In this document: piece by piece, positions 39,316 to 53,100 of the stretch
Numbering within the stretch: the stretch's first letter is position 1
Layout of the letters: every line of letters starts with the position of its first letter
NCBI RefSeq assembly: GCF_018691265.1
Contig: NW_024881322.1
Span: 4,526,001-4,590,000, forward strand
Reading direction: 5' to 3'
Length of the DNA: 64,000 nucleotides
From: Tyto alba
Taxonomy: Eukaryota > Chordata > Aves > Strigiformes > Tytonidae
Made by a program: the position numbers and the translations under genes
The notes under the pieces: generated by a model
Told to the model about the DNA's origin: nothing
The model's database searches: none
The model's input: only the letters and a program-made list of their open reading frames with translations

Positions 39316-41034
39316 CGGTAACCCCTCGCCTCCTGCCACAGCTAAAGCTGACTGTGAGTAAAACAGCCACGGACTTCAGCCCTGGGTCCTGGTGAAAGAT
39401 CAGGAAATATGTTCAAAGAGGCTGGGAATCTGCCCTGCCTGGCAGCTTTCCAAAGCACCGTCCATAACGTTATTGCAATCGCTTTTACTGTCACGGTCTC
39501 CCGTCCCTCCCTGCAGAGGGGGAAAGGGCTGTTACCCGCCGAGCACTGCTGTAGCAAACAGCTCCCCGCGGCCCCCAGCCACCACCTCACACAGCACAGG
39601 GGACACAGCAGCAGCTAGCGTGCAGGTCACTGCTGCAGGAAAGCTAACGCGGACTATTCCCATCAAAAGTGGCATTCTCAGGAGCATGCGACTTTCAAAG
39701 GCACGGCACTATGCACAGAGGGAAACTGCCTAGAAAACAGCCCAGAGCAGGGCAGGAGGTGGAGCTGAAGTCTGGTAGGGTTCAGGCCATCATGCTCAGG
39801 GGTGTGCTATTCCCCACGTTTCTGCAAGAAAACTGTCAATTTTTTCTCCCATGAGCAAGTCCATTTAAGAGATGTTACTGTACAGCTAATAAAGCAGCTT
39901 CCTGCTCCCTGACTACTGCTCCTACCCACTCATACAATATCATAAATAATAATGCTGGGGAAGAGAGGAGAAAGTTTTTCAGTTTGCCTTTCCTCCGTTG
40001 CCTCCTCTCTCAACCATCTCAATGCATTCGTCAAGCAGGACACTAAACTAAAAACACAACCCAGCTCAAGGCCCCAAGTAATGTCCACCTTCTTTATAAA
40101 CTGCATAGGTTCCATAGGCAGATACTTGGCAGGATGGTTTGGGCTGTCCCAGAAATCCCAGCACCTCTCCGAAAGGGGCCTTTCTCACCCTCGCCTCTGC
40201 TACCCAAACCAGTTGTTATGTTTCCCAAATCTGCTCTTCCCTCTGGCATCCCATGTATTTCTCATCCCCCAAGCAGCACTCCGCTCATTACACTCATGGA
40301 ACTCGTTCAGAAGTGCCAGTTTTGCAAGAGGCTCTGCTCTGGTAAATTTGTTTTTGGCTGGAGCATGAAATGCCCAAGAGAAGGGCAAGGGAAAAGGGAG
40401 ACTTTTCTGTGTCCTTTCACTAATGGTTTGGCTTTGAGGATAGGCAATGATGATGCATTCCTCTTCTCACCCACAGATCTAAAAGCAGCTTATACACTGG
40501 TAGACAAATACTACTAATGGCCCCTTTTATGAAAGGCTTAAGTAGGACTGCCAGAGTTACCCTGCTCCCACTGAATTTCATGGAAGCCTGGATAAATAAC
40601 TGGAGGCCTGCCTTGAATTCCCAGCTGCTGAGATCCACCCGAAGCTCAGGACAAGGCGATGGCAGAGCTCTGAACTCACATCTCACCAAGTCCCCGGGGT
40701 TGCAAGCAGTTATGCATGTATTCACAAATCTGGCATCTCAGTCTAGCAGCCTAGCCACCGGGTCATGCTACCCCCTGGTCAATGGCTACTAACCTCAGTA
40801 AGTGGTGGGAGTGAGGGAAAAATAAAATAAAATATAAAAATACTCTGTAATACAACTAAACCGGTTCCGCATCTCTTGCATTGTTTGGTAAGTATGGAAT
40901 AAGTAACACGGCAATACAGAAATGTATTTGGTCAAAGTAAGCAATCAGTATTTTTTGGTAAAATACATTCTATATTAATACTCATTCACATTTAATACAC
41001 ATGTAAATTAAATCTTCCATGTATAAAATTCCAG

Positions 41035-41040
41035 TTTATT
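41035..41040 (-). terminator. Possible distal poly(A) signal AATAAA
   Basis: The coding strand reads GAGAATAAACTGG inside a 0.2-kb AT-rich island (about 40810-41045). That island resembles the end of a long avian 3' UTR more than the GC-rich sequence on either side. It would give MTURN a 3' UTR of about 3 kb. The same island has overlapping AATAAA motifs on the plus strand near 40820, so orientation is uncertain. Confidence 0.3.
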
Positions 41041-41823
41041 CTCAGTGCTGCCTGGCCATGCTTCAGTTCAGCAGCGGGGCTCAACACATTCAGCTCCCAG
41101 CAAAATGAGAGGGGACAAGAGTGCTCAGCGCTCTGCAGGACCAAGCCTTGCACGTCCCCTGGCACGCCCGGTCCCGCAGATCACCTTTGAACAAAATCTC
41201 GCTGGCTTCAGTGGGAATTTTGCAGGGGTGAGCGCTGCAGAAGGGCCCCCCCGGCTGTCCAGCACTTGCGGTCTGGTGTGGGAATCACCCAAACGGCATT
41301 CCGAAAAAAAAAAGTGAGTTAGTGAATACAGAAAATAATATATCTACATAATTTACAGCGTTAACGTTTGCTTGCAACCGTATTAATGCTCAACCGCTCA
41401 TTAACAATTCCATCGATATGCAGGGAAAGGTAGCAGCGTGCAGTACACATTCCAACCTCCTGTATGCAAGTACAAGCACTGGATCTTACAGTCTCTCCTC
41501 ATCCCGTGGACTCCTGCCTATCCCGCTGCCACCCAGAGCCCAATCCTCCGCCCAGCCTTGCGGAGCCAACCCTTCACAGCGCTTGGGCCGGTTCAGACTG
41601 CGCCCGCGCCTCCGCCACGGGCCCCTAAAACACCGTGCAAAGGGCACCGGAGGGTCCTTCACCTACCACCCACGGCCACCCCCCCACACCCCCCCACCCC
41701 GCGTGGTGCCACCGCTCGCTCAACCAGGCGGCGGGACCGATCCGGCTGGAAAACCAACGGTCGGTGAAAAAAAGGGAGGCAGAGGGGCTGATTCCCAGCC
41801 ACAGGTCACAACGCAGACGTGCA

Positions 41824-41880
41824 TGGGGGGGGGGGGGGTGTGGGGTGTGATGGGGGTGTCTGTGGCACGTGGGGGGGGGG
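41824..41880. repeat. G-rich tract with G14 and G10 runs
   Basis: A run of 14 G residues near 41825-41838 and a second of about 10 near 41871-41880, separated by TGTGGGG and TGGGGGTG phrases. It lies just beyond the proposed MTURN 3' end. Confidence 0.85.
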
Positions 41881-42180
41881 CTGACGGCCACCCGCACCTG
41901 AGCAAAACGGGCGCGAGCGGCTCGCAAACCTGACGGACGGGCAGGACTCTGCCTCCAGCTTGAGCTACTGTAAATTCGGTCTTGAGTTACGTTACAGCAG
42001 AGGGAAGTCAGCCCCCCTCCTTCCTTCCCCCCCCCCCAAAAGATCTACTTGAATGAGCCGCAACCAAAGGTCTGGATGCTACGAAGAGAAAGGCTCTCCC
42101 CGAGCAAGGCTCTGATTAAGGTTGTGGCATCTGTTTCAGCTGAAGAGGAAAGAAACAACTTAGGGACTTAAAGCAGGGAT

Positions 42181-44003
42181 GGAAACCACGGGTCTTACAC
42201 TTTATTTTAGTAAGCAAAAAGCCTATTGCTGCTGTACAGTGTTATACAATGAACTGCCACGGTTCTCACGTCACTAGTCCATAGAAAATGTGCTGCGACT
42301 ACCATATTTATGCCTGCATGCTGAAAGAATGTACAAAGTTGCATTAAGCTCTGTTTCTCTTCCACTTTTTTTTTGATTTTCTTAAACTCCGACTTCTACA
42401 GTGTTGCAGACACTTCTGTGCATACTCTGGTACCACACACCATCCCGGTTATGGAAGGTCTTTGCCCCAGATTGGAAAAAAATCAAGTGCTATGCGTCTC
42501 TCAAGCCATCACCAGAAATGTAAACCATCAAGAAAACTTGCTCTCTTAAGTAACCTTGAAAAAAAAAAAAAGTCTTTAAAAAAATCTACTGAAAAGGAGA
42601 CATCGCTAACAACAGGGTTTTCAAAATGGTGCGAGTTGTTTCTAGGAGTTGTCCAAGCATTTCCTCTTCGCTCACTTTTTGTTTTTATGAAGCTAATTGT
42701 GTATAAAAGGCCTTTGGAAGCGTGTGACCTTCATTTCACGATTTTTAAAAAATTGGAAAAAAAGGAGTAAATTTAGAAACATTTTGCTCAGTTGTGGAAA
42801 AGAGCTGTATTACAACAGAATCCCCTTTGCTTCTTATATTTTCAGTACAAAAGGCAAGTAAAGAAAGAGACCCTGCATCTTCACAGTCTGGCACTCATTC
42901 GAGTCACTTAAATCTATGCAAAATAGGTATAAAATACAAGGGGTTGTCTTGTTCTTTATATCAAGACTCCATCAAACCCCTCTGAGGAGCAAGTCCCCAG
43001 CTAGGTAAAACCTCATTAGTATTTATATCAGCTGAAGTAGTAGTATTTTAGCTCCCCTCCAACGAGGTGTAAATGCCTGGACTAGCTCAAAGGCCCAGGG
43101 AGAGGAACAGGTCCAACGTAATTGTAAGAGCCAGGTGCTGGTTTACACCCTTATGGCTTCAAAGTTAAGTTGCACTTCAACACACTATGCCACGAGGTTT
43201 GAATAATAATTTAGCAGTGTATTAAAAACAGTGAAGCTTAAAGTTGGTGTCATGCAGAAGTGGGATAGGCCATGGCTATTTTTTAATTGATTTGTATGAA
43301 AGCAGCATTTGACTTCGGATCAAATGGTGTCACAGTACCAGGGTTGGTTATAAAATGTACTGCTGATACTAATTACTCCCAGTTATTAATTCAGCACTTG
43401 CAAACCCAGGTGTCAGTAAAACAACATAAATAAGTCTGACACCAATACTCCCCTGGATTTCTCGCTTCCCATTATTTTTGTTAAGCCTTCGTGTGCACTT
43501 CTGCAGTACCGACCACTATTAAACTAGTGTTTTTCAGGAGAGATCTCTCCAAGTTTGGTACTTTGTCAAAAACCATAGCTGTTGAACTAAAAAGAAAAAC
43601 ACAGATCATGTTTGCTCTCTGCGTCACTGGTGAGGACTCGGCACTCTCACCACACGCTTCCTACATTCTCGGTACTCTACATTCATGTCATCGAATGCTA
43701 CTCTCGAACACAAATCGAAGAGACAAGTCAGCAACAAAGCTACTTCTAGACTGATAACAGCAGGATGCTACCAAGACAACTCCATAGAAAACCCACTGAA
43801 GCAGGAGCAAAATTCAGGTCACTTCTTAGCAAAGCTCATCACAGATTATTATTATCATTATTATTTTTTAAACGTTTTGTAAAACTTTTATCCTAGGAGC
43901 CAGATATCCCCATGTGATGTGCTAATTCGAAACGGGCTAATGTGGGACCACCTGACCCCACCTGGTACCAAAGGCTTCCGAATTTTTTTAGCTTCTCAGA
44001 GAA
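42181..44003 (-). other. MTURN: MTURN 3' untranslated region (proximal poly(A) model)
   Basis: This AT-rich minus-strand sequence directly follows the MTURN stop. The first canonical AATAAA on the coding strand after the stop is at 42206-42201 (TTTATT on plus). It is followed by a plausible cleavage zone near 42180 and a T-rich downstream stretch (TTGTTTCTTTCC) around 42140-42160. Beyond that the sequence turns GC-rich with C and G runs and no longer looks like UTR. A second AATAAA at 41040-41035 could give a longer isoform. The end is inferred; there is no transcript evidence here. Confidence 0.6.
42201..42206 (-). terminator. MTURN: Candidate poly(A) signal AATAAA for MTURN
   Basis: The coding strand reads ACTAAAATAAAGTGTAAGACC. 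This is the only exact AATAAA between here and the stop codon about 1.8 kb upstream, and a T-rich element lies downstream of the expected cleavage site. Confidence 0.55.
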
Positions 44004-44114
44004 TCACTGCTGACTGACACCCATCTGTTGGTGATCGGCTTCTGGTTCCTCTTCTTCCACATCTGCGTTATATTCTTCAAATGCATCATCATCAACATCT
44101 GGAAGCCCGAGTAA
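44004..44114 (-). CDS. MTURN: MTURN coding exon 3 with stop codon
   Basis: It encodes residues 96-131, LLGLPDVDDD to GVSQQ, followed by TGA at 44006-44004. The acceptor is CTTTGTAG|TTA. The peptide is highly acidic and ends in the conserved QMGVSQQ. Only about 12 of 36 sense codons end in G or C, the opposite of exon 1. Confidence 0.97.
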   Translation of the reverse strand, partial: LLGLPDVDDDAFEEYNADVEEEEPEADHQQMGVSQQ

Positions 44115-47100
44115 CTACAAAGAAGAGAAAATACTGTGTAATAGCGAATTACCCACTCGTGCAGCTTTGCTGTAATTCTTCACATAATACCTAGGTGCCA
44201 CTTCTAGAAAACCTCAAACCCTGGAACAACAGTACTGCATAATGCTCTCGACTCTATTTCTCTCCCTTCCGTGATAAAGATTTGAAAGTTCATCCTCACA
44301 CCAAATTGAGTGCTCAGAGACTGGAAGCTAAATAAAACCAAAGCAAAGCACTTGCTAAAAGCTTCAAGTTCTTCCCTGAGGTCGTATTGTGAATTGTTGA
44401 GTGTTTAGACTTGGCAGTGGTTCAACTTCAGAAAGAACCATAATACTGTAGCAGTAGTTATCTTGGTTTCGCATGGTGTTTGGCAACCCTATAAAAGCCA
44501 AACCAGAAAACAGCCTCATGCAGAACTGGCTAGTGGGGAGTAGGCAAGGAGTCCCTAAAAACCTAATGATCCCACCATGTTAAATGCTTCTCTTGAACCC
44601 TCACTCCGATCACACCAGATGAAGCCCTCACAGTGAGAAATACTGTGTATTCAACTCAAAATTGTCTGAGCCCCTTAAAATTTTTTAAAATTAGATTTGG
44701 TCTTGTGAAGAGCTGCCAGCCCATCTTTCCTGGACAATGTTTGGATGCCTCCACCTGATGGCTCCAATCACTGCAAGGGCACTTTTCACTACAGGAAAAG
44801 GAGCAAACAGCGACATTTGAACTCCTCCCCTCCAAAAGGTTGCCAAGCCAACGGAAGTCAGGAAGACAGATAAACCAAATAATAGTCAAAATAATGCATC
44901 TGTTGTGGAAATCTCCAATTAGAACCCTACGCTAGCAGCTATTAATAGCCAAAAAGCAAAATCATATGCCAGGCATTATTGGGAATACCACATATTTAGC
45001 TTGCCAGGGCTGGAAGAGCAGTACAGATGCATGCAATACCCTGTTTGGAGAGTGACACAGCTGTTAGCTCTCGCAAGAGGCAAAGCCCAGAAAAAACTGG
45101 GAGGAGGGTGACATTCGCTAGGTGGTAGCACGAAAATGAGAAGGCTGTGACGAGGCAGATTTTCAGGGACCTAAACTAATTTAGTCTGTGATCAACATTC
45201 AAAATTATTCAGCGGACATAAATACAACGCACAGAATTAGCCTCTGCATCCAACGAAGCTGGTATTCCTCACTGTCACTGGGAGAAAAACAGTGTTTTAG
45301 TTGCAGGGTTTCTTCAGCAGTGAAAAGGAAAGAGAACTTGCTGACTAAACCCCCTCCTTCACACTTTAAAAATACATGCAGAGCGACCCCGAGCTGAGCA
45401 GAACAGAGAGTCAATATTCCTAGTATATGCATTTTTCAAATCAAATGCTTAACTGAATGTGAAACTACTTGGTTCATTTTCAGGATGGGGGGGGGTTTGT
45501 TTCATGATGAAGCTAAAATTAAAATACTAAATTTTTAAGATGCAAAATCAAGGCCTCCACACTTTCTTATCCACTAGTATTATTTTTGCTAAACTGATTT
45601 AGTGTATTCCAATTAAATGTGAGTGTTGTACTGCTCTGTTTATATCAGCCGGTAGAAAGAGCTTTGATCACTTTTTTTTTTTTTTTTTTTGCTCAGCTCT
45701 GGTTATAATTCCTCCTTGATTTGCAGGGAAATGAGCCACACGAGTCTTAATTTTAGAGGATACTGTGAGCCTTTCCAGTGCAAAATTAACGTGGAAAACA
45801 CAACATACACCACAAGAACCGCAACGACGCACACAATCCCGAAGGATGGGGAACACATCCTGCTTTTCACACATCCCCTCTCCCTGGGGAAACCCAGCTC
45901 TCCTCTCCCTGGCACAGCACCTTAGTGGTTTTACGGAGCACAGGAAGGATGGGGAGGGGATGGGATGGGATGCCCCTCCAAGAGATGTGCAGTTTTGCTC
46001 TTTCATGGACACTTTAGGATCTCCCAAGGCACCAAGGACCTTGGCCATGCAGGTCTCGATTTTAGGGGTTGCATTTCATTGCTTCCCGCAGGACTACAGC
46101 CCCTCACCACTGTTAACCCCTTACAGCCCTCTGGACTGCAGTGGCAAATCAGCCAACAGCTCACCCCCAAGGAGGGAGGATCAAGTGCAGGGAGCTCTAC
46201 AAACACTGGGCCAAAGCAGAAGGAGGGAGTATAAAAGATGAGGACAAAATAAGACGATGAAGGTGGCCTGAGCTGACCCTAGACTGACTCCCACTTTGTC
46301 TTCTTTCAAACACACCAGTTTCTGCTCCTAGTCCTTATCTACTTTATATATTAAAGTATCAGCTGTGTGGCAGACTGAAAGGACTTTAATGGAGAGTGAA
46401 AACAAAGAGGAAAGAGGTAAAACAGGAAAGGACTGTAGAAAGAGAGGGCTGATCCATCAGCCAAACAGTCAAGGGGAACAAAACTGCCAGGTGGGGACAC
46501 GTGGGGAGAAGGAAGACATGAAGGTGGTGGGGAGGGAGGACAACAACCAGCGGCAGCACTGCCTGAACTACACCCACTTATTCTGGCCAAAGTACCCACC
46601 TGGAGGTAAAGGAGAGGTCACTGGGATGTGTATGAATTAAATGAATATGGGATAAATGGCTTTTACACTGCAGACTCCCCTTGTTCCGATGTAGGCTTTT
46701 TGGGCTGAAGGTGAGCTCAACGCGGGAGCCCTGGAATCTGCTGCTGAATTGTACAACCCACGTTTTAGTTCTTTGCAAATTCTGACAGTTGGTGTGATGT
46801 CCCTCAGGCATTTTTTTTTTATTTGTCTGTCTTTCTTAACTCTTTCCAAAGTCGCCTGATTTTATAGAAATAACCTAGCAGTTTTTCAGTCACGAAAGCA
46901 GAGTGGCATTGCCTCCTGCCAAAAGCTGACGTACAAGCACACTGAAAAAATACACCACGTACAAGACCAAGCTTTAGCGGTCCACAGGACGCTACGCTAG
47001 AGATAACGTGGTTCTGTCAAATCCTGGTGTGAAGGGCTTAGTCTCCAGGCAGATGTGCTTACAAGCACCAGCACGGACACCTCTGGCACCAGAGAGACAA

Positions 47101-50100
47101 GGGCATCGGAGGGGCTGGGATGCTCCGAGGCAAATAGTGGTATTTGAGCCCAGTGCTATTGATACTGCTTCACGTACCTGCGTGGTGTCTGGCACTTCTG
47201 GATGCTCCCTGAATAAGTGGATAATAAGGCAAATCACAGAGTTTTGTGGAAACCAACCCAGGAAGGCAGTAATGGGCAGAGACAACATCCACCTTCAGCA
47301 AAGAAACAGCTTGGCCTTGTCTAGAGGAGGATTTAGAGATGCTGTTTAGCTGTCAAAGGTTAACCAACACCTTTTTAAAAGCCTCATCTCAATAAATATC
47401 CTGCCCTGGCACTGTGTTTGTGCCCACAAAACATAAGGGAGAGATGCCCGAGAGCAGCGAGGGCTGGTGAGCAGCCCCCAGACTGCCCTCCTTACCTCCT
47501 GTGCCCAGGGAAGAGCGGCGAGCAGAGGGAAATCTGTGTCCCTCGCGAGGAGGGATGGCAACCGCTGGGCACCCCCGCTCTCACCGCCCCCCCCCGAAAC
47601 ACGGGAACCAAAACACGGTAACCAGCGTTGTGAGCAGCCAGTCCCTTCCCACGCCGCAGCCCCAGGGTAAGCCTCTGGGGACAGGGCTGGGCTGTCACCT
47701 CGACTATGTGGAGCAGGGCTGAGCTGAGTTCCTGGGAAAAGATGGGTCTGAGAGCCCTCAGCTGAGGGAATGCAGGTGCTTGTGCCGCGAGTGAGAGCAT
47801 GGAGAGTTGCAGACGCACTGCCGGTGTCTCCTCCTAAGCATTTCCCTTCAAAGGACCCCAATAAAGACTTTCAAAACCGTCTACTGATCTTGGATGTCTG
47901 GCTGGAAATAGCGAAATGAAAGGTAACTTTCAGAAGCTGCTTACCAAGCACATGGTAAAAAACCTGGCCCCTCCTCAGTGTCTCAGACTGAGCAGTCAGG
48001 ACCATCAGACACTCCAGAAGAGCCCAGTCTGACCTTCAGCAGCAGTTTTTCCTAAACTGCTGTTTTTCAAACTGAAATTTGCCAGACTGGTCTCTGACAG
48101 CACACTTGGTTGGGACAGTGGAGAAATGCCCTGCAAATGCATTGTTACCTCCAAGCTGACAGCAAGGTGGTTTCGTTAGCAAAACGGGTCCAGTAGAGAA
48201 TGGAGGGGGGACAGCATGAAGTAACCCCAAGGAAATAATTTTCCAATACTGATGAAAAGTGGTTTTGTTCTGGCAAAGGCCTGAGGGTGCAAAATAACTG
48301 TTTCCATACATCTGCTGTAACACCCTTCACTTTTAAAAAAATCTATCCTACCATGCATGTGCTATTTTTAATAATTACAGTAAGGGAAAAACATTCCTTA
48401 TTAGACTCGTCTACACACAACCATACCTCGAATGATAAACACAGTATTGTTCCACTGATGCAAATCTCTCAATACTAAGTCGAAGGAGAATGAGAACTTT
48501 AATCTTTGTGGTACATCCAAGAGAAAATGAAGAGGTACTTGATTACAGTCTGCAAGAGGTCTCTGACAATTGAGGACACTGTTTTTGAGCAGACAAAAGC
48601 ATAATGAAAGTCAATAGCTAGGAAGCAAAACTAGAAAAACACAGATTGTAAATAAAAGAGTTTTTCACAGGAATGTAACTAATGATGAGAAGAAAAAGTG
48701 CCCAACAGTGCTATATCCTTTAAGTCACCTGAAGACTTTACACCAACACTGGGTGTCTTTGGAAAAGACAAGCTCCAGCTCAACCACAATTTATGTGCTC
48801 GGCTGTGGGAATCATGGGGTGAAATGTGATGTATTAACAAAGGGCCCAGACTAAATGAGCATAACGATTCCCCTTGCTTTGAGCCTTTTTGTTCTGAAGA
48901 GTAACTCAACTTGGTTTGACTGAAGCCAATTTCTCAGTAACTTAAACTATGCTGAAATATATGCGGTTTAAATGAAATAAGTGATCTGTACCAAGTTAAT
49001 TAAGTCTTTTTGAAGTCCTCTTTAGTTAAACCAATGGAAGTTTCTCCTCAAAGGCACATCTTTTCTGAGCAGGAGAAAACAGCTACGAAGATCCAAGAGC
49101 TGAAAATTGTTCTGCGAAACATATTTTTGTATGTTTTCACAATTACAAGCAGCTGTACTGACAGATCAGATTTCCAGTCCTTTCTAAGAAAAGTGTACAT
49201 CTGTTCTATTTATTTCTAGTCTCTCAAAGGATTCTTTAAAATGATGCTCTTTTATGTCGACCAGCTGTGGCGGTCCGCGGCAAGGCAATGCAAGGGTGTA
49301 ATACAGGGAGGGCCACTGTTTTCATATCCGTGCTCCAGGCCCTCCCTTTTGCTCTAAATACTTGGGATACATTATACATTTTCAGTCTTCTCAATTAGTC
49401 AGCCAGAAAAAGAGAGAAGGGAGAAAGGTCTACATTTTCAGTTGAGAACAAAAACATCCATCAGTCAGCTTTCCCATGGACATCACGGGAGCACGGCTCT
49501 GGCAACGAACCTCCACCCTGCTTTGCACCAGCCCCTTACCCAGCCCCAGGCACTCAAAAGAAGAGGCTGTGCAAAGGGACGATTTGGCAAAAAACGAAGG
49601 ACAACGGCCAGCCTAAGTCACCTCACCCTGACAAAACCCAGGCTTTGACCCAAACGTTAGTGTTAAACAAGGACAGAGAAAGCTGAGTAGCATCAAAACA
49701 GAAAAATACACGTCCCCTCCCTGCAAAACCCAGCTTCTGCTCCAACCTCTTCTCAAGCAATGACCAGACTGGCATTTGTAAATACCAAGCAGCAACCATC
49801 CTAACAGCAAAATTTGAACCACTGGGGGGGCGGGGGGAGCCAACCTTAAAATAAAACAAACCACTCTGAGGGGAAACCCTGCTTCCAGCTTCCCAGAGGT
49901 TTACTCTCGCTACTTAGATCCTTGTAAAATTCCCCAATATTCCAGTGCCAGGAAATAACCCTGCCACAAAGTCCCGCGGCGCTGACTCGCATCCCGTTCC
50001 TCGGAGTCGTCAGTGCTGCATCAGCAGGGCGGGAGCCCCTGCGCGGCTGGGGAGCCGGGGCCGCCGGCTGCCACACCAGTTGGCCTCCCACCCCGTGTGG

Positions 50101-53100
50101 GAATCTCATCCTCTCAAACGCAGAGATGGAAATAAAAAAGCAGCCGGCTTCCAAAAAAAAAAAAAAAAAACCAATTTGCAATTGCCTGGTAGTAGTAGCT
50201 CACGTGCTAACACCCCTGCGCCCAGGCAGCTGACTGGAGATGTAAGTCCCCGCAGAAGAAGAAAACACCTTGCTCCATCCAGTGCTATCCTATTAAAAGT
50301 CACAGGTAACTGTCAATGTTTTGAAGTAAAAAAGAGGCACTTACGGGTCTGAAGGATTTGAAGACTTTTTCCAATATTTCATGGAGTGTCTTTTTCCCAC
50401 AGGAGGAGATGTAATCCTGCGCGAGCTGCAGAAAAGGCAAGCAGTCCTCACTTTCACTCCACACGTGCTAAAAGCCAACAGCAACACAAGAAATAAAAGG
50501 CATTAATCGGAATTCACGCTGGCCTCTCCACGTGATTTTATAAGGTGACACGTTGTAAACATCTGCCAAAATACAACGGGCCTCCCGCAGTTCAGACCCG
50601 CACTGGGGACGGGCACCACAGGCTGTTTCAGAAGCTGTGCTTCTGAGGAGGAACCTTGATTTTGTTAACATGATGCATCAGAACGCAGGGAAATCAATCC
50701 AGAAGAGAAAACGCCTTATAATTGCACCACCAGTGAAGGGTGCGCGTGCCTTGCACACACGCATTTCACAAGTAAAGGTATTTTCGTCTGACATCAGCCA
50801 GTCACGTTGGGTTTCCCCTCCTTCTGCATCATCTGCTGCAATGAAGCCCTCAGGAAGAGCTAAAGCACCTCTCTGCCTTCCTGGCGTTAGCGCCAAGTGT
50901 GACGTGACCCTAGAGGTGGAACTTGATGTGGAATTCTCTCGACAAGGCAGAAGATGCAAAATATACCAGGAGGTTAAACGCAGGGCCAAGGAGAGATATT
51001 TGGGCGCTCACAACATCCTGACACTTCATGCCTCCCTCCCTGTTTTGAGCTTTACTCCTCCTAGACCTGAATCTTCTCTTCCCAGGCAGGCAAACTTAAA
51101 TCCATTCGGGATATTCCTCTCATCTTGTCCTTGCTTCAGAGAAGCTGGTTCCCCAGCCTGGCTCTGTGAAGCCTCTCCCAAGAACTGATGCTTACTCTGC
51201 CGCTACGAGGTTGTTTGGCACCGATCTGGTGAGCAGTGGTGGAAGCACTCGGGCAGCAGTGCTTCTTGCACCCAAGGGCAGCACGCAGCACAGGCTGCTG
51301 TGTACTTTTCAAGGCCTTCTGTCCGAAGACTTTGTGCACGGGACAGTCTCAGGCAGCCTGCTACACACAGAAGTGTAATACTGCAAAATTGGCTTGGGAC
51401 TCTTATACCCCAGTTTGTGCACAGCAGCTCTTTTCCCCAAAGTGCCGTGCAGCTTTTTACTGTGCTATAAACAGTAGGTTATGCTTAAACAAGGAAAGAA
51501 GAGGGTCTCTCCAAAGCTCAACTAACATTCAGGGAAAGAGTAAGAACGACAGATGTTTCAATCCCTAACATAAGGCTTGCATGCCTTCCTGTTCAGTGGT
51601 GAATACCTGCCAGGGATGCAGTTTTACACTTACTGAAGGAAAACACTACATAACATCACCTAAGCTGCACCTTTAAGATGAAAACTGTAACTGCCTTGCT
51701 ATGAGCCTCACTTGACCTACATTTTCTTTGCTGCTTGTTGCATTTTACAAGCATAAACAGAGTGAAATGTTTTGCTATGAAAGGAGCCCTGCCTTGATGA
51801 GTAGGTTCTGCTCTTTCCATATAACCAGTCATCTCTTAACCAGTTTGGCAATAAATTCTTTACAGTCTTGCCAACTCTCAGAGGCACATACCACAAGTCT
51901 CATGATACTTCAAGCCATCTTAGAGTCATGGGCCTTGTAGTTCTAAATATACAACCAAATCTCAGCTCCCGTTTACAAAAAAAAAAAAAAAAAAAAGTCT
52001 GCACTTTGTGATTTCAATGGCCTAAAAAGGCAGAATGTACACGAAATGAACTCAGATGGTCCCTCTTTAAAGTATCAAATGAACACTTTCAAACCACAAC
52101 ATTTTAAGAACAGCCTCGAGATTTTGGAGGGCTAGCCCATGATTTCTTAATAGTTGGTGTTACCAATAACGGTTTAGTTACTTCTAATCTTTGCTTCAAA
52201 CTCAAGAGCTGGATGCTGCAGCTTGGCAATTCGCAGCTCATGCTAAACCTGTTGTAATTGTTTATATGTATAAAACGATTATTACTGCTAACATCCTGAT
52301 TCTTGTTTAAATTGTGGCTTCTTTGACTACTAGAGCTATATGCAGAAGCTTCGAAAAAATAAAAATCACGCCCTGCTCTTTCATAAATAATAGCTGGTTT
52401 GTTCCCCAGGGGAAGTTAACCCCATGTGTTTACAGTCTCTTTTCAGGCTATACCACATTTTAGATTCCTGTGTGAATTTGTCAGCAGTAGAGCAGAATAA
52501 GACCATCTAGCACAAGGGGAAAACCTAAGCAAGTAACTTGATCACTGAGCCTTTGAAGAGACATTTTTGCATCGCATCATAAGGCAGTAAGCAAGTAAGG
52601 CTTCCAACAATTTCCACATCTGCAGAAGATTTAAAACTTTGGCTGTAGCAACAAATGCACTGCAAAAGGTCTCACATGCCATTAGCGCATGGGTCTCGTT
52701 CAGAAATAGCTTGATTTTGTCTTCCACCCCCCACACCCCTCCCCACCCTAAGAAGCTCAACCATACATAATAAAGACCAGGGTTATAACACCTCTAAGTT
52801 CAGCTCTCTGTGGACATTTAGCGCTGCACCGAGGCCGTGCAGCAACGGAGTCTCACCACTGACTCATGCATCTCCAGAGGAACCTGCAAAAGGAATTTTG
52901 GCCTCTTGAAATAAAAGCAAAGGTAATCTGAGGATTCAGCTCCTGCTTAGAAAGTTACAGCAGTCAAGTGAGGCTGCACATACGGAGATGCTTTTCCTGG
53001 AAAAACCCCCGACGCCTGAGGATCTCTTTGCAGTGGGAGAAGCGGGCTGCTGGCAAACTGGTGGATCATAGTGCTTGGCTGCGGCTGCACAATTAAAAAA

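Larger units (their letters stand above)
30263..42180. other. Intergenic sequence downstream of MTURN
   Basis: Mixed-composition unique sequence with simple repeats (34.3, 38.3, 39.3, 41.8 kb), the CpG patch at 35.2 kb and a short hairpin at 37007-37031. If the distal poly(A) site at 41.04 kb is used, 41.0-42.2 kb would be MTURN 3' UTR instead. No ZNRF2 peptide (the human downstream neighbour) was seen. Confidence 0.6.
44115..50344 (-). other. MTURN: MTURN intron 2
   Basis: The intron is 6230 bp, phase 0, with GTAAGT at the 5' end and TTTGTAG at the 3' end. It contains a 19-base T run at 45672-45690, a GGGAT-rich stretch near 45951-45973 and an 18-base A run at 50153-50170. Open frames inside it (for example plus 47008-47349 and minus 47346-47861) have no recognisable content and are treated as chance. 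Confidence 0.93.

Noticed and set aside
50637..51188. 183-codon plus-strand frame in MTURN intron 1
   Set aside because: Antisense to MTURN and within its intron; no recognisable family, and it starts at a non-ATG codon.
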